5,446 nucleotides of DNA, taken from Oscillospiraceae bacterium (GTDB taxonomy: Bacteria; Bacillota; Clostridia; Saccharofermentanales; Saccharofermentanaceae). Position 1 is the stretch's first letter. Each line of letters starts with the position of its first letter. This document shows positions 1-5,446 of this stretch, piece by piece. Position numbers and translations under genes: made by a program. The notes beneath the pieces were generated by a model, which saw only the letters and a program-made list of their open reading frames with translations, was not told the DNA's origin and made no database searches. The stretch covers positions 1 to 5,446 of the forward strand of contig CADBNJ010000320.1 in NCBI GenBank assembly GCA_902795955.1. Reading direction: 5' to 3'.

Positions 1-1
1 G

Positions 2-1054
2 ACAATAGACGGTGACTTAAAGAACGAGGATATCGAGGCTTCATTTGGTTTCGATACAGCTACAAAGACATATTCAGAGCTCATCGGCAACATCGAGCGT
101 GATGCTAACTCAGCAAAGAAGTACTGGCACTTCGTAAAGGTTATGGGCCGTTCCGCTTCACACGTTGCTTTGGAGTGCGCTCTTGAGACACAGCCTAACA
201 TCTGCCTCATCGGTGAGGAAGTTGCAGCAAAGAAGATGTCTCTTGCACAGATCACAAACTACATTGCAGATTCTGTAGCAAACAGAGCAGCTAACGGTGA
301 CAACTTCGGTGTTGCTATCATCCCTGAGGGTATCGTAGAGTTCGTTCCCGAGTTCTCCGCTCTTATCGCAGAGATCAACGAGCTTCTCGCAGGCGAAGCA
401 ACCGAGAAGTTCAATGCACTCCCTTCATGGGACGACAAGTATGCATTCATCAAGGCAGGTCTGTCTGCTTCCGCATTTGCAGTATTTGACATCCTCCCTG
501 CCGGGATCCAGCAGCAGCTCTTCCTCGAGAGAGATCCTCACGGCAACGTTCAGGTATCACTCATCGAGTCCGAGAAGCTCTTCTCCGAGCTGGTAAAGAA
601 CGAGCTCAAGAAGCGCAAGGCTGCAGGCACATATAACGGCAAGTTCTCACCTCTCCACCACTTCTTCGGTTATGAGGGCAGATGTGCTTTCCCTTCCAAC
701 TTCGACGCTGATTACTGCTATTCACTGGGCTACAATGCATTCATGCTCATCCAGTACGGTTACACAGGTTACCTCTCCAAGGTATCCAACATCAGCAAGC
801 CCGCTGAGGAGTGGGTTGCAGGCGGTATGCCTATCACAAAGATGATGAACATCGAGCGTCGTAACGGCGCAGATAAGCCGGTTATCCGCAAGGCTCTCGT
901 TGAGCTCGACGGCAAGCCGTTCAAGTTCTTCGAGGCTAACCGTGAGAAGTGGGCTGTTGAGACATGCTTCACATATCCCGGTGCTATCCAGTACTACGGA
1001 CCTTCTTCTGTTTGTGACATCACAACAAGAACACTTGCTCTTGAGAAGGGCTGA
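2..1054 (+). CDS. pfp: PPi-dependent 6-phosphofructokinase, long form, C-terminal part (5' truncated by window)
   Basis: This enzyme transfers phosphate from pyrophosphate to fructose 6-phosphate, giving fructose 1,6-bisphosphate; the reaction is reversible and cytosolic. The frame is open from base 2, so the ATG at 143 is internal and 350 residues are visible. The first residues read TIDGDLKN. This is the catalytic loop, with Asp3 matching the proton-abstracting Asp of ATP enzymes (TIDND there). TIDGD is the form seen in PPi enzymes. Further conserved pieces are the substrate-binding MGRSASH (48-54), then [20 protein letters not shown] (108-117) and [16 protein letters not shown] (223-238), which includes the fructose 6-phosphate-binding EGRC region. 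Long-form family members are about 550 residues, so roughly 200 N-terminal residues, including the nucleotide/PPi discriminating GGDD region, lie outside the window. PPi rather than ATP use is therefore inferred from family resemblance. It stops with TGA and is followed at once by a terminator, so it is the last gene of its transcript. Confidence 0.93.
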   Translation, partial: TIDGDLKNEDIEASFGFDTATKTYSELIGNIERDANSAKKYWHFVKVMGRSASHVALECALETQPNICLIGEEVAAKKMSLAQITNYIADSVANRAANGDNFGVAIIPEGIVEFVPEFSALIAEINELLAGEATEKFNALPSWDDKYAFIKAGLSASAFAVFDILPAGIQQQLFLERDPHGNVQVSLIESEKLFSELVKNELKKRKAAGTYNGKFSPLHHFFGYEGRCAFPSNFDADYCYSLGYNAFMLIQYGYTGYLSKVSNISKPAEEWVAGGMPITKMMNIERRNGADKPVIRKALVELDGKPFKFFEANREKWAVETCFTYPGAIQYYGPSSVCDITTRTLALEKG

Positions 1055-1076
1055 TCATTAAGCTGATCTTATCATG

Positions 1077-1108
1077 AGAGAGCCGTCACGGATGTGGCGG
1101 CTCTTTTT
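1077..1108 (+). terminator. Intrinsic terminator of the phosphofructokinase transcript
   Basis: An 11-base-pair stem (AGAGCCGTCAC at 1079-1089 with GTGGCGGCTCT at 1094-1104, one G-T wobble) closes a four-base GGAT loop and runs straight into TTTTT (1104-1108). It starts about 22 bases after the stop codon. There is no T-run on the other strand, so it should act only on the plus strand. It separates the phosphofructokinase from the exporter operon. Confidence 0.92.
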
Positions 1109-1123
1109 GTGTTCTTCTACCTT

Positions 1124-1150
1124 TTGCGACAATCAAACTACCATTCGCAA
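1124..1150. promoter_or_regulatory. Inverted repeat upstream of the exporter promoter, possible operator
   Basis: TTGCGA (1124-1129) and its exact reverse complement TCGCAA (1145-1150) are separated by 15 bases, so the arm centres are 21 bases apart, two helical turns. The site lies just upstream of the predicted -35 zone of the exporter promoter. This spacing suits a dimeric regulator, but no regulator gene is visible in the window. The arms are short, and chance occurrence cannot be excluded. The element is too widely spaced and weak to look like a terminator. Confidence 0.35.
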
Positions 1151-1155
1151 CAATA

Positions 1156-1192
1156 TGAAGAACGGGGACTGTTTATTGCTATAATGAGGCAG
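1156..1192 (+). promoter_or_regulatory. Sigma-A/sigma-70 type promoter with extended -10, for the exporter operon
   Basis: A perfect TATAAT (1180-1185) is preceded by TG at 1177-1178, which makes the extended -10 motif TGnTATAAT. The -35 position holds only a weak match (TGAAGA, 1156-1161, spacer 18), which is typical when an extended -10 compensates. Transcription would start near 1192. This gives a leader of about 24 bases that contains the AGGAGGG ribosome binding site (1201-1207). Confidence 0.75.
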
Positions 1193-1215
1193 AATACAGC
1201 AGGAGGGTTTGTTAT

Positions 1216-1983
1216 ATGCATACATTGGAAGCTAAGCATCTGCGCAAGACTTTCACGATCAGTGAAGCGCAGCGCCGTGCACAGGATCTGCCGACACGCA
1301 TTAAGGTCGGCGTTGACGATATCAGTTTTACGGCAAAGTCGGGAGAGGTTTTCGGGCTGCTGGGTCCGAACGGTGCCGGCAAGACGACGACGATGAGAAT
1401 GCTCGCCACACTTCTCAAGCCGGACAAGGGCGATGTTCTGTATGACGGCGTGAACATCAAGAAGGATCCGATCGGGATCAAGAGCAGGTTCGCGTTCCTG
1501 ACGACGGATCTGCAGCTCGATAAGAAGGCAACGGCGAATGATATGTTCGAGTATTTCGCAGGGCTTCATCATGTGCCCAAGGACAGGATCGAGGTGCGCA
1601 GGAAAGAGCTTTTTGAATCCTTCGGGATCGAATCATATGCCGACACGAAGCTGAGCAAGCTGTCACAGGGTATGCGCCAGAAAGTATCGATCGTAATATC
1701 GGTCATACATGATCCGGACTTCATCATCTTCGATGAGCCGACGAACGGTCTGGACATCATTGCGTCAAGAGAAGTAAGAGAGTTCATCCTGAGGATGAAG
1801 GAGGAGGGCAAGTGCATCATCCTCTCCACTCACCTCTTTGACCTCGTTGAGAAGATCTGCGACCGCGCCGCAATGATCGTGGAAGGCAAGATCGTCGTTG
1901 ACGACACGCTTCCAAATCTTATGAACGGGCGCTCGCTCGAGGATTCATTCTACGATATCTATCAGAAGTATCAGAAGCAGTAA
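1216..1983 (+). CDS. natA: ABC-2 type exporter, ATP-binding subunit, NatA-like
   Basis: This is the cytoplasmic ATPase of a two-component ABC exporter. It hydrolyses ATP to power the membrane subunit encoded next. Visible motifs are Walker A GPNGAGKTT (50-58), a degenerate signature LSQGM (149-153), Walker B FIIFDEP (169-175), the D-loop GLD (178-180) and the switch histidine His206 in STH. The region where the Q-loop glutamine is expected reads FLTTDLQLD (94-102), as in NatA relatives, so the glutamine is missing or displaced to 100. At 255 residues it has the usual single-domain NatA length (about 245). The ATG is well supported by AGGAGGG (1201-1207), eight bases upstream. About 28 residues between the first strand and Walker A form a longer N-terminal segment than in minimal ATPases, as in NatA. 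The gene is first in an operon with the permease, 15 bases downstream. The substrate is unknown; Na+ export is a family suggestion only. Confidence 0.9.
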   Translation: MHTLEAKHLRKTFTISEAQRRAQDLPTRIKVGVDDISFTAKSGEVFGLLGPNGAGKTTTMRMLATLLKPDKGDVLYDGVNIKKDPIGIKSRFAFLTTDLQLDKKATANDMFEYFAGLHHVPKDRIEVRRKELFESFGIESYADTKLSKLSQGMRQKVSIVISVIHDPDFIIFDEPTNGLDIIASREVREFILRMKEEGKCIILSTHLFDLVEKICDRAAMIVEGKIVVDDTLPNLMNGRSLEDSFYDIYQKYQKQ

Positions 1984-1998
1984 GGGATGGTGATATAA

Positions 1999-3141
1999 AT
2001 GTTCAGAGATACACTTACGGTTTATAAGAAAGAAGTCAGATCCATCCTGAAGGACAGGTCAGTCCTTCTGATGTGCGTGCTCATGCCCTTCCTCATCATG
2101 TTCGGCGAAGGCAAGTTCATGACTATAATGGACAACTCTTCAAAGGAAGATACATACAAAGCCTACACGGTTAATGCACCTGAATACATGCAGGAAGACC
2201 TCAAGAAGATCGGCTTCGCCGGCAAGCCCGACGATGTGGACAAATGCATCACGGACATCAAGAACAAGGATGCTGAACTGCTCGTCATCTTCCCTGAGGA
2301 TTTCACAACAGAGATCACTGACGGCAAGCCTGTCTCAGACATACAGGTATACTACAACTCTTCCTACACAAAATCATTGATGATAAAGGAAGCATTCAAC
2401 AACTATCTTGAGACGATGCGTCCGGTAGTATTCACGATCAACGCCGATACAACAAAGACATACGACCAGGGTGACGAGACATATCAGGGCCGCAACGTCA
2501 TGGCAAGCATGGTTCCCGGACTTCTCATCATGACGATAGTCTACGGTGTCATGGCACTGGCGAGCAACATAATCGCAGGCGATAAGGAAAGCAACTTCCT
2601 CAATACAGTGCTCATCACTCCTGTAAGCCGCACAAGTGTCGCACTCGGTAAAGCACTCGCAGTCATGACTGCAGCAGGCATCAGTTCACTGTCAGCATTC
2701 GCCGGACTCGCCTTCCTCATGCAGAGCTTCCGCGACATGATGGGGGCCGATATCATCAACTACGCATTCATCGACTATGTCTATGTATTCATCACGATCA
2801 TCAGCGTGGCATTTGCCCTCGTCGGACTGATCCTCATCATCTCGACATTAGCCAAGACTTCAAGATCTGCTCAGACTCTCACAGTCATCCCGATCATGAT
2901 CCTGTTCATCGGCTCATTCCTCACATCCAATGAAGGCATGAACTCCGTCCTCGCAAAGTTCGGATTCTACAACTACGTTATCCCGATGTGGAACGCGACA
3001 TACCTTACCAAGAACATCCTGCTCAACGGCTTCACCCCCGTCGAAATGCTGACAACCTGCGGAATCAACATCGTCTTCGGTGCTCTTTGCCTGTTTATCA
3101 TCAGCAAGCTGTTCAATCAGGAGAGTATAGTTAACGAATAA
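1999..3141 (+). CDS. natB: ABC-2 type exporter, permease subunit, NatB-like
   Basis: This is the membrane subunit that pairs with the preceding ATPase. Reading hydrophobicity by eye, a first membrane segment spans about residues 21-39. A large hydrophilic, presumably extracytoplasmic, domain follows (about 42-165). Five more segments lie near 168-192, 215-242, 260-284, 293-313 and 351-371. The stretch around 193-211 (GDKE, then LNTVLITPVSR) is the conserved cytoplasmic loop of ABC-2 permeases, commonly GEKE...TLLLTPVSR, which contacts the ATPase. The 380-residue length and this topology fit the NatB and ABC2_membrane_3 families (B. subtilis NatB is of similar size). The start follows AGGGATGGTGAT, which holds a GGTGA ribosome binding site five bases before the ATG. 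No promoter or terminator separates it from the ATPase gene, so the two are cotranscribed. The family is clear, the cargo is not; relatives export Na+, drugs, peptides or lipids. Confidence 0.88.
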   Translation: MFRDTLTVYKKEVRSILKDRSVLLMCVLMPFLIMFGEGKFMTIMDNSSKEDTYKAYTVNAPEYMQEDLKKIGFAGKPDDVDKCITDIKNKDAELLVIFPEDFTTEITDGKPVSDIQVYYNSSYTKSLMIKEAFNNYLETMRPVVFTINADTTKTYDQGDETYQGRNVMASMVPGLLIMTIVYGVMALASNIIAGDKESNFLNTVLITPVSRTSVALGKALAVMTAAGISSLSAFAGLAFLMQSFRDMMGADIINYAFIDYVYVFITIISVAFALVGLILIISTLAKTSRSAQTLTVIPIMILFIGSFLTSNEGMNSVLAKFGFYNYVIPMWNATYLTKNILLNGFTPVEMLTTCGINIVFGALCLFIISKLFNQESIVNE

Positions 3142-3156
3142 AACGCTTCGTAGAAT

Positions 3157-3251
3157 AAAAGCGAGGACAGGCGCTTACGCCGTCACTGCAAGTACGCATA
3201 ACATTTGAAGTACGCAGAACTGACGGCGACGCTTAAAGGTCCTCGCTTTTT
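3157..3251 (+). terminator. Nested long palindrome ending as intrinsic terminator (likely bidirectional)
   Basis: An outer 12-base-pair perfect stem pairs AAAAGCGAGGAC (3157-3168) with GTCCTCGCTTTT (3239-3250) and ends in a T-run (3247-3251). The left arm starts with AAAA, so the opposite strand also ends GTCCTCGCTTTTA, and the element could stop both convergent operons. Inside it, CGCCGTCA (3178-3185) pairs with TGACGGCG (3221-3228), CTGC (3186-3189) with GCAG (3214-3217), and GTAC (3192-3195) with GTAC (3210-3213), leaving small bulges and a 14-base apical loop. The outer and inner stems are separated by an internal loop of 9 and 10 bases. It begins 15 bases after the permease stop. The termination role is well supported; the large internal arm is not needed for it. 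Confidence 0.82.
3190..3225. repeat. Two 18-base direct repeats inside the terminator arm
   Basis: The nine bases AAGTACGCA occur at 3190-3198 and again at 3208-3216, exactly 18 bases apart. Extending the comparison to 18-base units (3190-3207 and 3208-3225) gives 13 of 18 identical positions, including a shared AAC after the nine-base core. The two units occupy the apical part of the nested palindrome, where the GTAC cores also pair with each other. It may be a short tandem duplication or a double protein-binding site; the sequence alone does not decide. Confidence 0.55.
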
Positions 3252-3273
3252 CTACTGCGCTTTTCCGGTTCTA

Positions 3274-3286
3274 AACGGAATCCGTT
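3274..3286. repeat. Short palindrome AACGGA-A-TCCGTT
   Basis: This is a six-base inverted repeat around a single central A. It carries the same CGGA/TCCG core as the cluster further right. The one-base centre is too tight for a stable RNA hairpin, so if it is functional at all it is more like a DNA-binding site. It may be an outlying member of the TTCCG/CGGAA cluster. Confidence 0.35.
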
Positions 3287-3344
3287 GGATTATGTGCCGG
3301 TGCCCGGATCGGCATCCTGACCTGTTTCCGCAATAATTTAAGAA

Positions 3345-3450
3345 TTTTCCGAAAAAATTTCGGAAAAATCCGGGATTCTTGCGGAATCCGAAAGATCTAT
3401 GTTTTTTTCCGAAAAATCTTCGGAAGGATTACCGTTTTTCTTCGGAAACG
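3345..3450. repeat. TTCCGAA/TTCGGAA palindrome cluster, two imperfect ~60-base tandem units
   Basis: Four inverted repeats share one core. TTTTCCGAAA (3345-3354) pairs with TTTCGGAAAA (3358-3367). GGATTC (3373-3378) pairs with GAATCC (3384-3389). TTCCGAA (3407-3413) pairs with TTCGGAA (3419-3425). TTTC-TTCG-GAAA (3437-3448) makes a C(UUCG)G tetraloop hairpin. The 21 bases at 3345-3365 and 3405-3425 match at 19 positions and lie exactly 60 bases apart. A CGGAA follows each block 21 or 22 bases later, and a looser TATG ends each unit. This reads as a diverged tandem duplication of a palindromic element. No transposase or flanking duplication is visible. Confidence 0.6.
3364..3392 (-). terminator. 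Candidate terminator for the leu operon
   Basis: On the minus strand TTCGGATTC (3392-3384) pairs with GAATCC-C-GGA (3378-3369) around a five-base CGCAA loop. The pairing has one bulged C and one wobble, and TTTTT (3368-3364) follows directly. It lies about 130 bases past the leuB stop and within the palindrome cluster. The stem is imperfect and modest. The palindrome at 3157-3251 is an alternative terminator for this strand. Confidence 0.42.
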
Positions 3451-3522
3451 CTTATGCCGGGTGTGGCGGCACTGCTACAGACAGCAAGCCTAATTCCCGC
3501 AGATCACGTGAAGACCGTCTGT

Positions 3523-4632
3523 TCAGACCATGAACTTCAGCACTGCTTCCGTCATCCCTTCCGTATCGACAGGGATCTCCCCTTCTGCACCTGAAGCTAT
3601 ATCAGGAGTCCTGTAACCTGCTGATATAACACTGCGTACTGCAGATTCGATGCATGAAGCAGCTTCAGGCTCGTCAAGCGACAAGCGGAGCATCATTGCA
3701 GCGGACAGGATAGTTGCCAGAGGGTTTGCTTTCCCGGTGCCGGCAATATCAGGAGCGGAGCCGTGGATCGGCTCGTACATGCCCGGAGTACCCGGTGCGC
3801 CAAGAGATGCCGAAGGAAGCATGCCGATGGAGCCTGTGATCATGCCGGCCTCATCCGAGATAATGTCACCGAACATATTGCTTGTGACGATGACATCAAA
3901 TGAAGACGGACGCCCTATCAGCTGCATCGTACAGTTATCGACATACAGATAATCCAGTGCAACGCCGGGATATTCCAATGCGATATCACCTGCAACAGAA
4001 CGCCAGAGTCTTGAAGTCCTGAGGACATTAGCCTTATCGACAAGAGTCAGGTGACGGCGGCGCCCCTGCGCCAGTTCGAAGGCCTGCCTGACTATGCGCC
4101 TGATCTCCCCTTCCGAGTACGCCTCGGTATCGTATGCGACTACGCCTTTGACGGAACCGTCTGACAGCACATCATTGCTCTCATACATGCCGTTGTCGCC
4201 AAAGTATATACCTCCGGTAAGTTCGCGGACGATGAGGATGTCTATCTCCCCTGCATCCTTTAGAGGCGATGCGGAGGCAAGCTCTTTGAATAATAATGCC
4301 GGCCTGAGATTGGAATAGAGACCGAGTCCTGCGCGGAGTCCGAGAAGTGCACGTTCCGGGCGGAGTGATTGTTCGACGCTGTCCCACTTGGGGCCGCCGA
4401 CTGCACCGAGGAGGACTGCGTCGGAAGCCTTGCATCCTTCAAGGGTATCAGAGGGCAGAGGAACGCCGCAGGCATCAATGGCACAGCCTCCTGCGCGGAA
4501 TTCCTTGTAAGCTATTCTGAAGCCGTATTTGGCAGCAGCCTTGTCCAGAACAAGCATCGCTGAAGATACGATCTCGGGACCGATGCCGTCTCCTTTGATG
4601 ACTGCTATCTTGTGAGTGACGGGTTGGATCAT
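3523..4632 (-). CDS. leuB: 3-isopropylmalate dehydrogenase
   Basis: LeuB oxidises and decarboxylates (2R,3S)-3-isopropylmalate to 4-methyl-2-oxopentanoate using NAD+, the third step of leucine synthesis, in the cytosol as a homodimer. The protein has the full family length (369 residues). Its motifs are GDGIGPE near the N-terminus (14-20), Arg100 and Arg110 of the substrate site, [10 protein letters not shown] (136-145) with the catalytic Tyr143, VDKANVL (198-204) with the catalytic Lys200, Asp232 in VDN, the metal-binding [13 protein letters not shown] (251-263, Asp256 and Asp260), and the NAD-site segment [15 protein letters not shown] (290-304). All expected catalytic residues are present. 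The N-terminus is about six residues longer than the shortest homologues. The chosen ATG has AAAGGAG at 4647-4641, eight bases upstream, and overlaps the leuD stop as ATGA (4632-4629), so translation is probably coupled. It is the last gene of the operon. Confidence 0.97.
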   Translation of the reverse strand: MIQPVTHKIAVIKGDGIGPEIVSSAMLVLDKAAAKYGFRIAYKEFRAGGCAIDACGVPLPSDTLEGCKASDAVLLGAVGGPKWDSVEQSLRPERALLGLRAGLGLYSNLRPALLFKELASASPLKDAGEIDILIVRELTGGIYFGDNGMYESNDVLSDGSVKGVVAYDTEAYSEGEIRRIVRQAFELAQGRRRHLTLVDKANVLRTSRLWRSVAGDIALEYPGVALDYLYVDNCTMQLIGRPSSFDVIVTSNMFGDIISDEAGMITGSIGMLPSASLGAPGTPGMYEPIHGSAPDIAGTGKANPLATILSAAMMLRLSLDEPEAASCIESAVRSVISAGYRTPDIASGAEGEIPVDTEGMTEAVLKFMV

Positions 4633-5123
4633 AAGCCGATCTCCTTTCGGGTGTATTCGACAAGACCGCCTGCAGCAATTATCCTGCCGATAAATTCGGG
4701 AAATGCTGCGGCCTGATAAGACTCGCCTTTGGTAATATTCGTTATCACGCCCGTATCGAAGTCTGCCTCAACAATATCGCCGCTCCCGATGCGGGAAGAT
4801 GCCTCCGGGCACTCCATTATCGGCAGACCCGTATTGATCGCATTGCGGTAGAATATACGAGCAAAATCAGATGCGATGACAAGTGATATACCGCTTGCCT
4901 TGATAGCTATGGGTGCATGCTCTCTCGATGACCCGCACCCGAAATTCTTCCCTGCCACCATTATGTCACCTGCGCTGACACTGCCCGCGAACGAGGCATC
5001 TATATCTTCCATGCAATGCTGCCTGAGATGCTCGGGATCCGCAGATGTGAGATGACGTGCCGGGATGATCACGTCAGTATCAACATTATCTCCGTACTTA
5101 AAAACTTTACCGCTAACCTTCAT
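4629..5123 (-). CDS. leuD: 3-isopropylmalate dehydratase (isopropylmalate isomerase), small subunit
   Basis: LeuD is the swivelling domain that completes the active site of the LeuC [4Fe-4S] subunit; together they convert 2-isopropylmalate to 3-isopropylmalate through dehydration and rehydration. The 164-residue length fits the short LeuD type that pairs with aconitase-like LeuC of about 420 residues. Visible motifs are [10 protein letters not shown] (12-21), the substrate-binding loop [11 protein letters not shown] (60-70) and [10 protein letters not shown] (92-101). The frame stays open to a further upstream ATG at 5267, but that part would overlap leuC and encodes an arginine-rich, non-LeuD sequence. 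The ATG at 5123 begins the standard [13 protein letters not shown] and has a GAGGTG ribosome binding site (5136-5131) seven bases upstream. leuC ends 11 bases before it. Confidence 0.96.
   Translation of the reverse strand: MKVSGKVFKYGDNVDTDVIIPARHLTSADPEHLRQHCMEDIDASFAGSVSAGDIMVAGKNFGCGSSREHAPIAIKASGISLVIASDFARIFYRNAINTGLPIMECPEASSRIGSGDIVEADFDTGVITNITKGESYQAAAFPEFIGRIIAAGGLVEYTRKEIGL
4641..4647 (-). promoter_or_regulatory. leuB ribosome binding site, embedded in the end of leuD
   Basis: On the minus strand AAAGGAG lies in the last codons of leuD, eight bases before the leuB ATG. This fixes the leuB start at 4632 and places it inside translated leuD message, as expected for translational coupling. 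Confidence 0.8.
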
Positions 5124-5130
5124 GATCACA

Positions 5131-5136
5131 CACCTC
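5131..5136 (-). promoter_or_regulatory. leuD ribosome binding site overlapping the leuC stop
   Basis: On the minus strand TGAGGTG contains both the leuC TGA (5137-5135) and the GAGGTG ribosome binding site, seven bases before the leuD ATG. This decides the start at 5123 against the longer frame from 5267 and suggests coupled translation of the two subunits. Confidence 0.75.
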
Positions 5137-5446
5137 ACAGTTCTGCCGGTACACCGACGCGGCCGAGGACAGCTGACGCACATGCCACGGGCACGCCTGC
5201 CAGTATTACTTCGGACTCGATATGTCCCATGCGCCCCACGAAATTCCGGTTCGTCGTTGACACGCATCTCTCACCCTTGGCGAGCACGCCCATGTGTCCT
5301 CCGAGACACGGCCCGCAGGTAGGAGTGGATATAACACACCCTGCATCGTCGAATATAGCCAGAAGTCCCTCATCAAGGGCTGTTCTGTACACTTTCTGCG
5401 ATCCGGGAATAATGATGCATCTTACCGAAGGATGAACCTTGCGGCC
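5135..5446 (-). CDS. leuC: 3-isopropylmalate dehydratase, large subunit, C-terminal part (truncated by window)
   Basis: LeuC is the [4Fe-4S] catalytic subunit of isopropylmalate isomerase, partner of LeuD. The frame is open from the right edge, so the GTG at 5392 is internal; 103 C-terminal residues are visible. They include [10 protein letters not shown] (41-50) with Cys44 and Cys47, two of the three cluster-ligating cysteines. Also visible are [12 protein letters not shown] (63-74), the conserved aconitase-family arginine loop, and a C-terminus ending RVGVPAEL. The third cysteine, in the GSCTN motif of the family, would lie further upstream outside the window. The sequence resembles the shorter LeuC/HacA-like aconitase subfamily, which matches the short LeuD. 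It is the first visible gene of the leu operon. Its promoter, any leader and any leuA are outside the window. Confidence 0.96.
   Translation of the reverse strand, partial: GRKVHPSVRCIIIPGSQKVYRTALDEGLLAIFDDAGCVISTPTCGPCLGGHMGVLAKGERCVSTTNRNFVGRMGHIESEVILAGVPVACASAVLGRVGVPAEL

Larger units (their letters stand above)
3142..3522. other. Convergent intergenic region, palindrome-rich, no gene
   Basis: This 381-base space lies between the 3' ends of the plus-strand exporter operon and the minus-strand leu operon. No credible coding sequence is present. A TTG-initiated frame at 3379 runs into the leuB antisense strand and has no ribosome binding site. Proceeding left to right, it holds the exporter terminator (3157-3251), a small palindrome (3274-3286), a cluster of TTCCG/CGGAA motifs (nine between 3263 and 3447) that form several hairpins, and a featureless stretch from about 3455 to the leuB stop. 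There is a perfect eight-base palindrome TCACGTGA at 3504-3511, to which I attach no function. Confidence 0.8.

Noticed and set aside
1138..1572. 144-codon minus-strand frame across the natA promoter and 5' part
   Set aside because: It is antisense to conserved ATPase motifs and the promoter, with shadow-like Arg/Leu/Cys-rich composition.
1987..1998. Three-codon frame ATG-GTG-ATA-TAA directly before the natB start
   Set aside because: It is suggestive of a minimal upstream frame, but it overlaps the ribosome binding site and is short enough to be chance.
3504..3511. Perfect palindrome TCACGTGA
   Set aside because: It is a single eight-base palindrome with no second site or promoter nearby. 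It could be a binding or methylation site, but nothing supports it.
3142..3522. CRISPR array, insertion sequence or replication origin in the repeat-rich intergenic region
   Set aside because: The repeats are palindromic and irregular, with no constant repeat/spacer pattern, no transposase or target duplications, and no DnaA-box series.
3512..3528. Overlapping small palindromes AGAC-C-GTCT and GTCTG-TT-CAGAC over the leuB stop
   Set aside because: The loops are too short for stable hairpins and no T-run follows on the minus strand, so it is not a terminator.
3379..3594. TTG-initiated 71-codon frame on the plus strand
   Set aside because: It has no ribosome binding site, starts within a hairpin and runs antisense into the 3' end of leuB. 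Its residues are the translation of palindromic repeats.
5124..5267. Longer leuD reading frame starting at 5267 on the minus strand (48 extra residues)
   Set aside because: It overlaps the leuC coding sequence in another frame, encodes an Arg/Cys-rich stretch unlike LeuD, and the ATG at 5123 has a good ribosome binding site and the family N-terminus.
5016..5435. 139-codon plus-strand frame opposite leuC/leuD
   Set aside because: It lies entirely antisense to two well-identified conserved genes, has Ser/Thr/Pro/Arg-rich shadow composition and no ribosome binding site.

Overview
The window shows ordinary bacterial core metabolism. It suggests an anaerobic member of the Bacillota (Clostridia-like). 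The reasons are a pyrophosphate-type phosphofructokinase, strong AGGAGG-type ribosome binding sites, a NatA/NatB-type ABC-2 exporter and a compact leuC-leuD-leuB operon. The genus cannot be told from this sequence, and the lineage call is an inference.

Layout. (1) Positions 2-1054, plus strand: the C-terminal 350 residues of a long-form PPi-dependent phosphofructokinase. Its 5' end is outside the window, and a clear intrinsic terminator follows it (1077-1108). (2) Positions 1109-1215: a short promoter region with an extended -10 element and, upstream of it, an inverted repeat that may be an operator. (3) Positions 1216-3141, plus strand: a two-gene operon for an ABC exporter, ATPase then permease, 15 bases apart. 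(4) Positions 3142-3522: a 381-base gene-free space between convergent operons. It holds a 95-base nested palindrome that ends as an intrinsic terminator, then a cluster of TTCCGAA/TTCGGAA palindromes that reads as two imperfect tandem units about 60 bases apart. (5) Positions 3523-5446, minus strand: leuC (C-terminal part only), leuD and leuB, closely packed. leuC ends 11 bases before leuD, and leuD overlaps leuB by ATGA.

How the genes work together. LeuC and LeuD form isopropylmalate isomerase, and LeuB carries out the next oxidation in leucine biosynthesis. leuA is probably upstream of leuC beyond the right edge. The phosphofructokinase serves glycolysis and gluconeogenesis using PPi. The ABC exporter is a separate unit with an unknown substrate; Na+ export is only a family-based suggestion. 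I see no defence system, mobile element, CRISPR array, tRNA or rRNA. The least explained DNA is the palindrome-rich convergent intergenic region.
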